DNA from: Halanaerobium sp046541575
Lineage (GTDB): Bacteria; Bacillota; Halanaerobiia; Halanaerobiales; Halanaerobiaceae
Reading direction: 5' to 3'
Assembly (NCBI GenBank): GCA_046541575.1
Contig: JBKHDA010000082.1
Span: forward strand, 1 to 7,620
DNA: 7,620 nucleotides
The notes beneath the pieces were generated by a model. That model saw nothing but the letters and a program-made list of their open reading frames with translations, made no database searches and had not been told where the DNA came from. The translations under genes and the position numbers were made by a program. This document shows, piece after piece, positions 1 to 6,794 of the stretch. The first letter of the stretch is position 1. Each line of letters starts with the position of its first letter.

Positions 1-2111
1 TGATGATCGACCAGATTGATGGAGAAACCACAACTTACAGTGAAAAATTTGCCTGCCCTGAGCATAATATAAGTCTGGAAGAAATGTCTCCCCGCATGTT
101 TTCTTTCAACTCACCTTATGGTGCCTGTGATAATTGTGGTGGACTGGGAGTTAAAAAGGAATTTGATCCGGATTTAATTCTAGATCAAGAAAAATCGATT
201 GCCGATGGAGGAATTATTCCCTGGTCCAGCTCGTCCAGCCGCTATTATCCGGCTCTTTTAGAAGCAATGGCAGATGAATATGATTTTAGCCTGGAAACTA
301 AGATTGAGAATCTGGATGACAAAATTGTAGAAAAACTTTTATATGGTGATGACAAAAAAATCACCTTTCCCTACACAAATCGCTACGGCAGAACCAGGGA
401 CCACACAACCAGATTCAAGGGAATAACCGGTTATCTAAAGGAAAGAATGGATAAGTCGGACAGTCCAGGAACACATAAAAGAATGGAAAGATATATGAAC
501 GAAATTCCCTGTCATGTCTGTCACGGCCAGCGGCTTAAACCAGAAGTGCTGGCGGTTACAGTTGGCGGAATTTCCATAGCTGAATTCAGCTCCTATACAA
601 TTAAAGAAGCTCACGAGTTTTTGGAAGGTGTAAAGCTGGATGATCGGCGGGCTAAAATTGGGAAAGAAATTTTAAAGGAAATTAGAGAAAGGCTGCGCTT
701 TTTACTTGATGTTGGACTTGATTATTTAAGTCTTGACCGCTCAGCCGGGACTCTCTCCGGTGGTGAGGCACAGAGGATCAGACTGGCAACTCAGATTGGA
801 TCAGGCCTGATGGGAGTTTTATATATTCTGGATGAGCCGAGTATTGGTCTGCATCAAAGGGATAATAACCGCCTGATCAGTACCTTAGAGCATATTAGGG
901 ATCTGGGAAATACAGTAATTGTGGTTGAACATGATGAAGATACAATTAGATCTGCCGATTATATTATCGACATGGGTCCTGGAGCAGGTAAACATGGTGG
1001 TGAGATTGTAGCTGAGGGTTCATTAAAAGATATTATAGCGGAAGAGCGCTCCCTCACCGGTCAGTATTTATCCGGTAAAAAGAAGATTCACGTTCCTGAA
1101 GACAGGTATCAGGCCGGAGAAAACTGGCTGAGTATCAAAGGAGCCAGGCAGCATAATTTGAAAAATATTGATGTGAACTTTCCTCTTGGGACATTTACCT
1201 GTGTGACCGGAGTTTCCGGTTCAGGCAAGAGTACTTTAATCAATAATACACTTAAGAGAAAAATGATGCGGGAACTTCATGATTCAACTCTGCATCCGGG
1301 TGAGCACGATGCGGTTGAAGGAATGGATCAGATCGATAAGGTAATTAATATTGACCAATCACCAATTGGCAGAACTCCCCGCTCAAATGCCGTAACCTAT
1401 ACAAAAATCTTCAACTATATTAGAGATGTTTTTGCCAGCACACCTGAAGCAAAACAGCGCGGATATGAAATTGGCCGCTTCAGCTTTAATGTTAAGGGTG
1501 GCCGCTGTGAAGCCTGTAAAGGGCAGGGAATCGAAGAAATAGAGATGCACTTTCTGCCTGATGTTTATGTTCCCTGTGATGTCTGTAATGGCAAGCGATA
1601 TAACCGTGAAACTTTAGAGATTAAATATAAAGGAAAAACAATAGCTGATGTGCTGGAGATGACTGTAGAAGAGGCTTTAGAGTTTTTTGAAAATATTGAG
1701 CCGATCCGCCGCCGCCTGCAGACACTCTATGATGTTGGTTTAAGTTATATCCGCCTCGGTCAGCCGGCAACTACCTTTTCCGGTGGTGAAGCTCAACGGA
1801 TTAAAATTTCCAAAGAACTCGGTAAACGCAGCACGGGTGAGACTTTATATTTGCTGGATGAGCCGACAACCGGTCTCCATTTTGCTGATATCAAAAAATT
1901 GCTGGAAGTACTCAAACGTCTTAGGGAAGACGGTAATACTGTAATTGTAATTGAGCATAATCTTGATGTAATTAAATCAGCAGATTATCTGATTGACTTA
2001 GGTCCAGAAGGTGGAGAAAAGGGTGGCGAAATTGTGGCCGCCGGTACCCCGGAAGAAGTGGCTAAAAATGAAAAATCTTATACCGGCAAGTTTTTAAAAG
2101 AAGTATTGTAA
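1..2111 (+). CDS. uvrA: UvrA excinuclease ABC subunit A, 5'-truncated by the window edge
   Basis: UvrA is the ATP-dependent damage sensor of nucleotide excision repair; it dimerises, scans DNA and loads UvrB. The reading frame is open from the first base, and 702 residues are visible counting from the ATG at base 3. That ATG is internal: the family is about 940 residues long, so roughly 235 N-terminal residues, including the first Walker A, lie upstream. In visible numbering, the first zinc module has C18, H21, C42 and C45. A CxxC (C170, C173) lies before ABC signature 1 (LSGGEAQR, 251-258), with Walker B LDEPS near 276-280 and the H-loop VEHD at 308-311. The second ATPase has Walker A GVSGSGKST (403-411), a zinc finger C502-C505-C525-C528, signature FSGGEAQR (592-599), Walker B LDEPT near 618-622 and an H-loop at 650-651. 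The C-terminus is of normal length. The TAA stop overlaps the palindrome bounding the neighbouring RAYT module. Confidence 0.98.
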   Translation, partial: MIDQIDGETTTYSEKFACPEHNISLEEMSPRMFSFNSPYGACDNCGGLGVKKEFDPDLILDQEKSIADGGIIPWSSSSSRYYPALLEAMADEYDFSLETKIENLDDKIVEKLLYGDDKKITFPYTNRYGRTRDHTTRFKGITGYLKERMDKSDSPGTHKRMERYMNEIPCHVCHGQRLKPEVLAVTVGGISIAEFSSYTIKEAHEFLEGVKLDDRRAKIGKEILKEIRERLRFLLDVGLDYLSLDRSAGTLSGGEAQRIRLATQIGSGLMGVLYILDEPSIGLHQRDNNRLISTLEHIRDLGNTVIVVEHDEDTIRSADYIIDMGPGAGKHGGEIVAEGSLKDIIAEERSLTGQYLSGKKKIHVPEDRYQAGENWLSIKGARQHNLKNIDVNFPLGTFTCVTGVSGSGKSTLINNTLKRKMMRELHDSTLHPGEHDAVEGMDQIDKVINIDQSPIGRTPRSNAVTYTKIFNYIRDVFASTPEAKQRGYEIGRFSFNVKGGRCEACKGQGIEEIEMHFLPDVYVPCDVCNGKRYNRETLEIKYKGKTIADVLEMTVEEALEFFENIEPIRRRLQTLYDVGLSYIRLGQPATTFSGGEAQRIKISKELGKRSTGETLYLLDEPTTGLHFADIKKLLEVLKRLREDGNTVIVIEHNLDVIKSADYLIDLGPEGGEKGGEIVAAGTPEEVAKNEKSYTGKFLKEVL

Positions 2112-2124
2112 GTACCGGGTACTT
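2110..2124. repeat. Left palindrome of the RAYT module (REP-like)
   Basis: This is a perfect 15-nt palindrome, AAGTACC-G-GGTACTT, centred on base 2117. As single strand or RNA it can fold into a 6-bp stem (AAGTAC/GTACTT) with a CGG triloop. It begins inside the uvrA stop codon. Fourteen of its bases plus flank (2112-2125) recur in inverted orientation at 2795-2808, after the transposase gene. A weaker hairpin, TTGGA/TCCAA, follows at 2123-2139. Paired palindromes around a Y1 transposase gene are typical of REP/RAYT systems. Function as a transposase recognition site is inferred. Confidence 0.75.
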
Positions 2125-2154
2125 GGATATAGTTTCCAATCAATTCAAAATAAA

Positions 2155-2207
2155 CTTCCCTATAATGTAAATATATGGTATAATTGCTATATAATATTAT
2201 AGGGAAG
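2155..2207. repeat. 12-bp inverted repeat forming a hairpin over the RAYT ribosome-binding site
   Basis: CTTCCCTATAAT (2155-2166) is perfectly complementary to ATTATAGGGAAG (2196-2207), with a 29-nt loop. The right arm contains most of the purine-rich Shine-Dalgarno stretch AGGGAAGGGG (2201-2210) that precedes the ATG at 2218. A transcript reading in from uvrA would carry both arms and could hide the ribosome-binding site. A transcript starting inside the loop would carry only the right arm and leave it free. The inverted repeat is seen directly; the regulatory role is inferred by analogy with IS200-type elements, whose leader hairpins repress transposase translation. Confidence 0.7.
2179..2184 (+). 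promoter_or_regulatory. Candidate -10 box of the RAYT promoter
   Basis: A perfect TATAAT lies in the loop of the 2155-2207 inverted repeat. The best -35 match at 17-bp spacing is poor (TTCCCT, 2156-2161, three of six). Transcription would start near 2190-2192, just before the right arm of the hairpin. The DNA here is very AT-rich, and a second TATAAT occurs at 2161-2166, so chance matches are likely. Confidence 0.35.
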
Positions 2208-2217
2208 GGGATAATAT

Positions 2218-2787
2218 ATGCCAAAAAAGAAAAGGGTCTGGTATCCAGGTGCAATGTATCATATAATGAGTAGAGGAAACCGCAAACAGGAATTATTCAA
2301 AAATAAAATCGATTATGAGTATTATTTATATATTTTAAAGCAGATTAAAAATGATTATCCTTTTAGTTTAAGTTCCTATTGTTTGATGAGAAACCATGTT
2401 CACCTGCAGATTAAAACCAAAGGAATTGAAATCTGGAAGATTATGAGACAGATAAATCTTTATTATGCTAAATATTTTAATAAAAAATATAATTTAGTCG
2501 GGCATGTGTTTCAGGGAAGATATAAATCAAAGCTGATTCAGGATGCTGCTTATGATATTGGACTGAGCCGCTATATTCATCTTAATCCTGTAGAAGCTGA
2601 AATTGTTTCAAAACCCGAACACTATAATTGGAGCAGCTATAATATTTATTTAGGTAAAAAGGAAAATAAAATAATTGATACCAGTAATATCCTTTCTTAT
2701 TTTAAGGTGAAAGATCCAGCAAAAAGGTATAAAGATTATTGCGAGTCAGTTATACAAAATGAAGATAATGAATTTGATAAATGGTAA
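2218..2787 (+). CDS. REP-associated tyrosine transposase (RAYT), Y1/HUH family
   Basis: This 189-residue protein belongs to the IS200-like Y1 transposase superfamily, RAYT branch. These are single-strand endonucleases that nick DNA through a tyrosine and a metal bound by an HUH motif. The N-terminus (WYPGAMYHIMSRGN, 8-21) is typical of the family. The HUH pair is H60-V61-H62 in MRNHVHL. GHVFQGRYKS spans 95-104, SRYIHLNPVEA spans 117-127 with Y119 the likely nucleophile, and a YNWSSY motif spans 136-141. All expected catalytic residues are present, so the gene looks intact. The ATG follows the purine-rich AGGGAAGGGG by 7 nt. The gene is visibly more AT-rich than uvrA and uvrC, with many AAA, ATT, AAT and TAT codons, consistent with separate origin. 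It lies between uvrA and uvrC, flanked by inverted palindromes. Whether it mobilises itself or only acts on REP sequences cannot be told from one locus. Confidence 0.93.
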   Translation: MPKKKRVWYPGAMYHIMSRGNRKQELFKNKIDYEYYLYILKQIKNDYPFSLSSYCLMRNHVHLQIKTKGIEIWKIMRQINLYYAKYFNKKYNLVGHVFQGRYKSKLIQDAAYDIGLSRYIHLNPVEAEIVSKPEHYNWSSYNIYLGKKENKIIDTSNILSYFKVKDPAKRYKDYCESVIQNEDNEFDKW

Positions 2788-2794
2788 TTTATTA

Positions 2795-2819
2795 CAAGTA
2801 CCCGGTACCCTAATGGTAC
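2795..2819. repeat. Right palindrome cluster of the RAYT module
   Basis: CAAGTACCCGGTAC (2795-2808) is the exact reverse complement of 2112-2125 on the other side of the transposase gene. Its core, GTACC-C-GGTAC (2798-2808), is a perfect 11-nt palindrome. It overlaps a second inverted repeat, GTACC (2805-2809) with GGTAC (2815-2819), around a CTAAT loop. Three GTAC units therefore allow two competing hairpins. The cluster ends a few bases before the uvrC ribosome-binding site (2826-2833). Confidence 0.75.
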
Positions 2820-2839
2820 AAAATAAAAGGTGATAAAAT

Positions 2840-4690
2840 ATGACTGAGAAAGAAAATCGAAATGAACACATTGAAGCTCAGCTGAAGGAGCTGCCCCGCC
2901 AGCCCGGTGTTTATCTGATGAAAGATGAAACGGGAATGATTATTTATGTCGGTAAGGCTAAATCTCTCCGCAGTCGGGTCCGTTCTTACTTCCGCAAAAA
3001 TGATCAGACATATAAAACCAGAATGCTGGTTAAATATATAGATGATTTTGATTATATAATGACAGATACAGAGGTTGAGGCCTATATTTTAGAGGCCAAT
3101 CTGATTAAAAAACATCAGCCTAAATTTAATATTCGGCTCAAGGATGATAAGACTTATCCCTATATAAAGGTGACTAAAAATGTTGATTTCCCCAGAGTTT
3201 TTAAAACCAGAATTGTAAAAAATGATGGGGCAGAATATTTTGGTCCCTTTGCCGATGTTGATGCAATTTATAAAACACTGGATGTAATTAAAGATATTTT
3301 TAAGCTCCGAAGCTGCAAAAAAGAATTAAAAGCTGATCAACCTGAGGACCGCCCATGCCTGAATTACCATATTGATAAATGTCTGGGTCCCTGTATTGGT
3401 GCAGTCAGCAGAGAGGATTATCATGAGCTGATTGACCAGGTCTGCCTCTTTTTATCAGGCCGCCAGGTTGAATTAAAACAGCAGGTAGAGGAGAAAATGA
3501 AGGAAGCGGCAGCAGAAAGGAACTTTGAAAAGGCAGCTCGTTTTCGGGATGCACTGGAGGCCTTTGCCAAGCTGAGTGAAAGCCAGAAGGTAATGACTGA
3601 TAAAAATATTGATCAGGATGTGGTTGCTTTAGTTCAGGGTGAAAATGATACAGCCTGTGCTCAACTGCTTTTGGTCCGCAATGGTCGCCTGATTGGACAG
3701 GAGTATTTTATTCTGCAGGGAACAGAAGAAGAGAGTCGGGCTGAAACAATGGCTTCTTTTCTCCAGCAGTATTATGAACAGGCTGCTGGTATTCCGGATG
3801 AACTGCTTTTAAATACAGAAATAAATTATCAGGAGCTGCTGGCTGAAAGACTGGCAGATATTAAGGGTAAAAAGATAAGTATTCAGTATCCGCAAAAAGG
3901 AGATAAAAAGAAGATGCTGGAGATGGCCGAGCGCAATGCTGAGCAGAATCTTAAAAAAGAAGATATCCGCAGTAAATATGAAGAACAGCGGACCTCCGGT
4001 GCGGTAGAAAAGCTGGGAGAAATTTTAGAAATGGAAAATGATCCCTACCATATAGAAGGCTTTGATATTTCCAATATTCAGGGAACTGACTCTGTTGCTT
4101 CACTGGTGGTCTTTAAAAATGGCAGGCCATCCAAACAGGATTACCGCCGTTTTAAGATTAAAAGTGTAGAGGGGCCGGATGACTTTTCCAGCATGAAAGA
4201 AGTTGTTGAGCGGCGCTATGCCCGGCTGCTGCGTGAAGACAGGAAACTTCCTGATTTGATTTTAATTGATGGGGGTAAGGGCCAGCTGAATGCCGCCTAT
4301 GAAATTTTAGAGCTTCTGGGAATTGAAGATCTGCCGATTATAGGCCTGGCCAAAAGAGAAGAGGAAATCTTTAAGCCCGGTGAAAGTGAGCCGATTACTC
4401 TTCCCCACCACACTCCAACTTTACAGCTGCTGCAGCGGGTTAGAGATGAGGCCCACCGCTTTGCTGTCAGCTATCACCGCAAGCTGAGGTCCAGAAGACT
4501 GACCCATTCAATGCTGGATGAAATTCCAGGAGTGGGAGAGACCCGCAGAAACGCTCTGCTGCAGCACTTTGGTTCTTTAGCCAAGATTCGAGAGGCCAAA
4601 ATCTGGCAGCTAAAAAAGGTTGACGGAATCAGCGGCAAAACTGCGCGTAAGATTTATGATTATCTGAGGGAAAACATGAGAGCTTATTAA
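2840..4690 (+). CDS. uvrC: UvrC excinuclease ABC subunit C
   Basis: UvrC is recruited by the UvrB-DNA complex and makes both incisions flanking the lesion. The 616-residue length is normal. The N-terminal GIY-YIG nuclease (about 18-100) makes the 3' cut and shows GVY (23-25), YVG (36-38), the following KAKSLRSR, and E85 with N87 in ILEANLIKKHQPKFN. Cysteines C159, C173, C181 and C185 match the spacing of the UvrC iron-sulfur cluster ligands. A UVR helical motif, which contacts UvrB, lies at about 211-245. The C-terminal RNase H-like nuclease makes the 5' cut, with probable catalytic D409 (GFDIS), D477 (LIDGGKGQ) and H539 (RDEAHRF). Tandem helix-hairpin-helix DNA-binding motifs occupy about 556-612. 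The ATG has AAAGGTGA (2826-2833) at good spacing. Its upstream region is the right palindrome of the RAYT module, and no convincing private promoter is seen, so it probably depends on transcription from uvrA or from the RAYT. Confidence 0.98.
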   Translation: MTEKENRNEHIEAQLKELPRQPGVYLMKDETGMIIYVGKAKSLRSRVRSYFRKNDQTYKTRMLVKYIDDFDYIMTDTEVEAYILEANLIKKHQPKFNIRLKDDKTYPYIKVTKNVDFPRVFKTRIVKNDGAEYFGPFADVDAIYKTLDVIKDIFKLRSCKKELKADQPEDRPCLNYHIDKCLGPCIGAVSREDYHELIDQVCLFLSGRQVELKQQVEEKMKEAAAERNFEKAARFRDALEAFAKLSESQKVMTDKNIDQDVVALVQGENDTACAQLLLVRNGRLIGQEYFILQGTEEESRAETMASFLQQYYEQAAGIPDELLLNTEINYQELLAERLADIKGKKISIQYPQKGDKKKMLEMAERNAEQNLKKEDIRSKYEEQRTSGAVEKLGEILEMENDPYHIEGFDISNIQGTDSVASLVVFKNGRPSKQDYRRFKIKSVEGPDDFSSMKEVVERRYARLLREDRKLPDLILIDGGKGQLNAAYEILELLGIEDLPIIGLAKREEEIFKPGESEPITLPHHTPTLQLLQRVRDEAHRFAVSYHRKLRSRRLTHSMLDEIPGVGETRRNALLQHFGSLAKIREAKIWQLKKVDGISGKTARKIYDYLRENMRAY

Positions 4691-4707
4691 ATTCTGCCTA
4701 AAAAGAA

Positions 4708-4729
4708 AAATCGCCCCTGAGGGCGATTT
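4708..4729. terminator. Bidirectional rho-independent terminator between uvrC and cheR
   Basis: AAATCGCCC (4708-4716) pairs perfectly with GGGCGATTT (4721-4729) around a CTGA tetraloop. Read on the - strand, the hairpin is followed by TTTTTCTTTTT (4710 to 4700), a strong uridine tract, so it is a canonical terminator for cheBR about 40 nt after the cheR stop. Read on the + strand, the tail ATCATCATTAT is poor in T, so it ends uvrC transcription less well. Confidence 0.9.
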
Positions 4730-4769
4730 ATCATCATTATAAAATGTTTTCTTATAAAAAATATTTGTT

Positions 4770-5555
4770 TTAACCCTGATATTTATAAAACGACTGGAAG
4801 ATTTTGTCCAGTCCATATTTTTCAGGGGAAAATATGTATTCAGTATTACCGAGAAAGAAGTAACCACCGGGATTTAAAACAGCAGTAAACTTATTAATCA
4901 GCTGGTCTTTCATATCTTTGGTTAAATAAATAAAGAAGTTGCGGCTCAAAATTAAATCCCAGTCATTTCGGAAACGAGCATTTATTAAATCTTTCTGCTC
5001 AAATCTGACCATTTTTTTGATTTCAGAACTTAGAGCATATGTTTTACCGTCAGCACTTTCTTTAAAATATTTATTTAATAGTTTATCAGAAACATTTTTT
5101 AAAGAGTTCTCCTTATATTCAGCCTGGCGGGCGGTATCCAAAATTGTGTGATCTAAATCTGTAGCATAAATTTCGAATTTGCTGGGGCTGATTCCCATCT
5201 CCTTTAAAATTATGGCCAGTGTATATGGTTCTGAACCATTGGAGCAGGGAGCACTCCAGATTTTAACCTTTCTATTTTCCTGAAAAAGCTTTGGAAAAAC
5301 GTCAGATTCTAAAAACTCGAAATTTTCCGGGTTGCGAAAAAACTCTGAAGTGTTGATAGTAAAATGGTTTAAATAAGCATCCTTAAATTCCGTATCATGT
5401 TTAATCAGGTCAATACATTCATCAAAATCCTCAACCTGATATCTGCGCATCAAACTTTTAGTTCTTCTCTCTACTCGATCCAGCTTATAGCCATCTAAAT
5501 CAATATTTAAAATTTTTTTTGCCTGATCCTTAAACTCTGTAAAAGTAATTCCCAT
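4770..5555 (-). CDS. cheR: CheR chemoreceptor glutamate methyltransferase
   Basis: CheR transfers methyl groups from S-adenosylmethionine to glutamates of methyl-accepting chemotaxis proteins, opposing CheB in adaptation. The 261-residue length is standard with no added TPR domain. The N-terminal helical domain (about 1-75) contains the basic helix KLDRVERR (24-31) and ends in the family motif FTINTSEFFRNP (65-76). The Rossmann methyltransferase domain has the SAM loop WSAPCSNGSEPY (100-111), the acidic ATDLD (131-135), SRNFFIYL (204-211) and C-terminal GGYFFLGNTEYI (230-241). Several normally conserved positions differ from the consensus I know: A-P-C for A-G-C, G-S-E for G-E-E, S-R-N for C-R-N and G-N-T-E for G-H-S-E. 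The fold-defining motifs remain, so activity is likely. It starts 5 nt after the cheB stop, with its Shine-Dalgarno inside the cheB 3' end, so translation is probably coupled. Confidence 0.95.
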   Translation of the reverse strand: MGITFTEFKDQAKKILNIDLDGYKLDRVERRTKSLMRRYQVEDFDECIDLIKHDTEFKDAYLNHFTINTSEFFRNPENFEFLESDVFPKLFQENRKVKIWSAPCSNGSEPYTLAIILKEMGISPSKFEIYATDLDHTILDTARQAEYKENSLKNVSDKLLNKYFKESADGKTYALSSEIKKMVRFEQKDLINARFRNDWDLILSRNFFIYLTKDMKDQLINKFTAVLNPGGYFFLGNTEYIFSPEKYGLDKIFQSFYKYQG

Positions 5556-5560
5556 TAAAT

Positions 5561-6571
5561 TTATCCCTCCACTATTTCGGTAATACGGCTTCCAATCTCG
5601 TCTATTCTTTTGATTTCATGATAGGCTTCAGCCTTTGCTGCTGCTGAAGGCATACCATAAACAAGTGCGGTCTCTTTTGACTCTATTATACCATATCCAC
5701 CGTTATTTACAATGGCAGACATTCCTTCGGCACCGTCATGGCCCATTCCTGTTAAAATGACTCCTAAAAGCCTGTCCCCACTAAAATTTTGAGCGATACT
5801 CTTCATCATATAATCAACACAGGGGCGAACACCGTGCAGTCTGTCTTTTTTATTGAGCTTAACTCTGCCCTGAGCATCAATTTCTAAATGAAAATCACCG
5901 GGAGCTAAGAGTCCGTGACCTGGTTTGAGGCGGTCACCTTCCTCAGCTTCTTTGATTTCCAGTCCGGAAATATTATTTAATCTTTCAGCAAGGGTTTCGG
6001 TAAAACCTGCCGGCATATGCTGAACAATTACAAAGGCAGCAGGAGAATTTTCTCCGATATCTGTAAATAATGTATTTAAAGCCCGGGGTCCTCCTGAAGA
6101 GGAGCCTACAGCTACAATCGGAAAAGCATCACTGCTTTTGATGGCTCGTTTTTTTATCCTCTTTTCCTTAAAATTAGCATTTGATTTAGCAGCAGCTTTC
6201 AATTTTAAAATCAGTTCTTCTTTAATTGAATCAATATTTAAAGAAATTGAGCCTGAAGGTTTGGGTATAAAGTCAAAGGCGCCCAGTTCCAGGGCTCGAA
6301 ATACTGTTTCTCGATTATCAAGGGCGCTGACCATAATTACAGGTATTTTAGGGTATTTATCTTTAACAATTTCCAGTGTTTCCAGCCCGTTTAGTTTGGG
6401 CATTTCTACATCCAGCATTAAAAGGTCAACATCTATTTTTTTTAGTTTGCGGAGGGCGTCCTGTCCGTTATAAGCGGTTGCCGCAACTTTTAATTCGGAG
6501 TCTTTTTCTATAGTATCTGAAAATATTTTTCTCATAAAAGCAGAATCATCACAAATTAAAACTTTAAGCAT
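5561..6571 (-). CDS. cheB: CheB chemotaxis response regulator and protein-glutamate methylesterase
   Basis: CheB removes methyl groups from chemoreceptors, and deamidates receptor glutamines in many species, when phosphorylated by CheA. It completes the adaptation loop in the cytoplasm near receptor arrays. The 336-residue protein has a receiver domain (about 1-120) with acidic pocket D8-D9, phospho-acceptor D54 in LMLDVEMPKLNG, S82 (MVSA) and K104 (IPKP). A charged linker (about 120-148) follows. The methylesterase domain (about 150-334) carries catalytic S158 in VGSSSGGP, H185 in VIVQHMPAGFT and D279 in LTGMGHDG. All regulatory and catalytic residues are intact. The start is set by AGGAGG on the - strand at 6579-6584, 7 nt from the ATG. 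It is the first gene of a two-gene cheB-cheR transcript; no cheA, cheW or cheY is in the window. Confidence 0.97.
   Translation of the reverse strand: MLKVLICDDSAFMRKIFSDTIEKDSELKVAATAYNGQDALRKLKKIDVDLLMLDVEMPKLNGLETLEIVKDKYPKIPVIMVSALDNRETVFRALELGAFDFIPKPSGSISLNIDSIKEELILKLKAAAKSNANFKEKRIKKRAIKSSDAFPIVAVGSSSGGPRALNTLFTDIGENSPAAFVIVQHMPAGFTETLAERLNNISGLEIKEAEEGDRLKPGHGLLAPGDFHLEIDAQGRVKLNKKDRLHGVRPCVDYMMKSIAQNFSGDRLLGVILTGMGHDGAEGMSAIVNNGGYGIIESKETALVYGMPSAAAKAEAYHEIKRIDEIGSRITEIVEG
5565..5570 (-). promoter_or_regulatory. cheR ribosome-binding site inside the end of cheB
   Basis: GGAGGG on the - strand lies 9 nt before the cheR ATG and within the last codons of cheB. It fixes the cheR start and points to translational coupling, which would keep methylesterase and methyltransferase levels in proportion. 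Confidence 0.85.
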
Positions 6572-6659
6572 TTTCTGACCTCCTTAATTATCTTTCTAAA
6601 TTATATATTCTTTATTTGCGGTTAAAAACCTCTTTAAATCTTTAATAATTTTAATAATT

Positions 6660-6687
6660 ATTATTGTTAATCTGCTTATTTTGTCAA
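6660..6687 (-). promoter_or_regulatory. Candidate sigma-A-type promoter of cheB-cheR
   Basis: Read on the - strand, a perfect TTGACA (6687-6682) is followed after 16 bp by AATAAT (6665-6660), five of six to TATAAT. Initiation near 6653 would give a leader of about 80 nt before cheB. A second TATAAT on this strand (6605-6600) has no good -35. I saw no motile-type sigma-D consensus here. Confidence 0.5.
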
Positions 6688-6723
6688 AAAATGTCTTAAA
6701 ACAACTGGTGGCTTAAATAACTC

Positions 6724-6736
6724 TATGTTATAATAA
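6724..6736 (+). promoter_or_regulatory. Extended -10 promoter of the yvyF-like gene
   Basis: TATGTTATAATAA contains TGTTATAAT, an exact extended -10 (TGnTATAAT, TATAAT at 6729-6734). No good -35 is visible, as is common for extended -10 promoters. Transcription would start near 6741, giving a leader of about 54 nt. The same 13 bases occur before the solute-binding protein gene at 7335-7347. Confidence 0.55.
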
Positions 6737-6794
6737 ATATAAGGTCTAATAATTTTAAAATTTTAATGAATTGTATAATAAGGGGTTGAGTATT

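Larger units (their letters stand above)
2110..2820. mobile_element. RAYT module inserted between uvrA and uvrC
   Basis: The module comprises the left palindrome (2110-2124), an RBS-hiding inverted repeat, the transposase gene and the right palindrome cluster (2795-2819), about 710 bp in all. The outer palindromes share 14 identical bases in opposite orientation. No target-site duplication is evident, as expected for Y1 transposases, which insert without duplication. The exact ends are uncertain because the boundaries rest only on the paired repeats; comparison with a related genome lacking the insertion would define them. Confidence 0.6.

Noticed and set aside
2041..2049. CCGGTACCC in the uvrA coding end, matching nine bases of the right palindrome
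   Set aside because: It encodes conserved UvrA sequence (AGTPEE) in frame and lacks the rest of the palindrome, so a chance match is the simplest explanation.
4610..4867. 85-codon open frame on the - strand overlapping the ends of uvrC and cheR
   Set aside because: It runs across the terminator and antisense to the uvrC end, has no ribosome-binding site and has no recognisable protein character.
4939..5151. 70-codon open frame on the + strand inside cheR
   Set aside because: It is antisense to well-supported cheR coding sequence and reads as low-complexity hydrophobic and serine-rich shadow sequence.
6138..6473. 111-codon open frame on the + strand inside cheB
   Set aside because: It is antisense to the conserved receiver domain of cheB; its composition is a mirror of the real codons and there is no ribosome-binding site.
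6632..6670. AT-only runs resembling inverted repeats in the cheB upstream region
   Set aside because: Runs of TAATAATT are expected to pair with one another in DNA this AT-rich, and no stable GC-containing stem is present.
6771..6794. Upstream TTG start for the yvyF-like gene
   Set aside because: It has no Shine-Dalgarno, while the ATG at 6795 has AAGGGG at proper spacing and gives the family-typical N-terminus.
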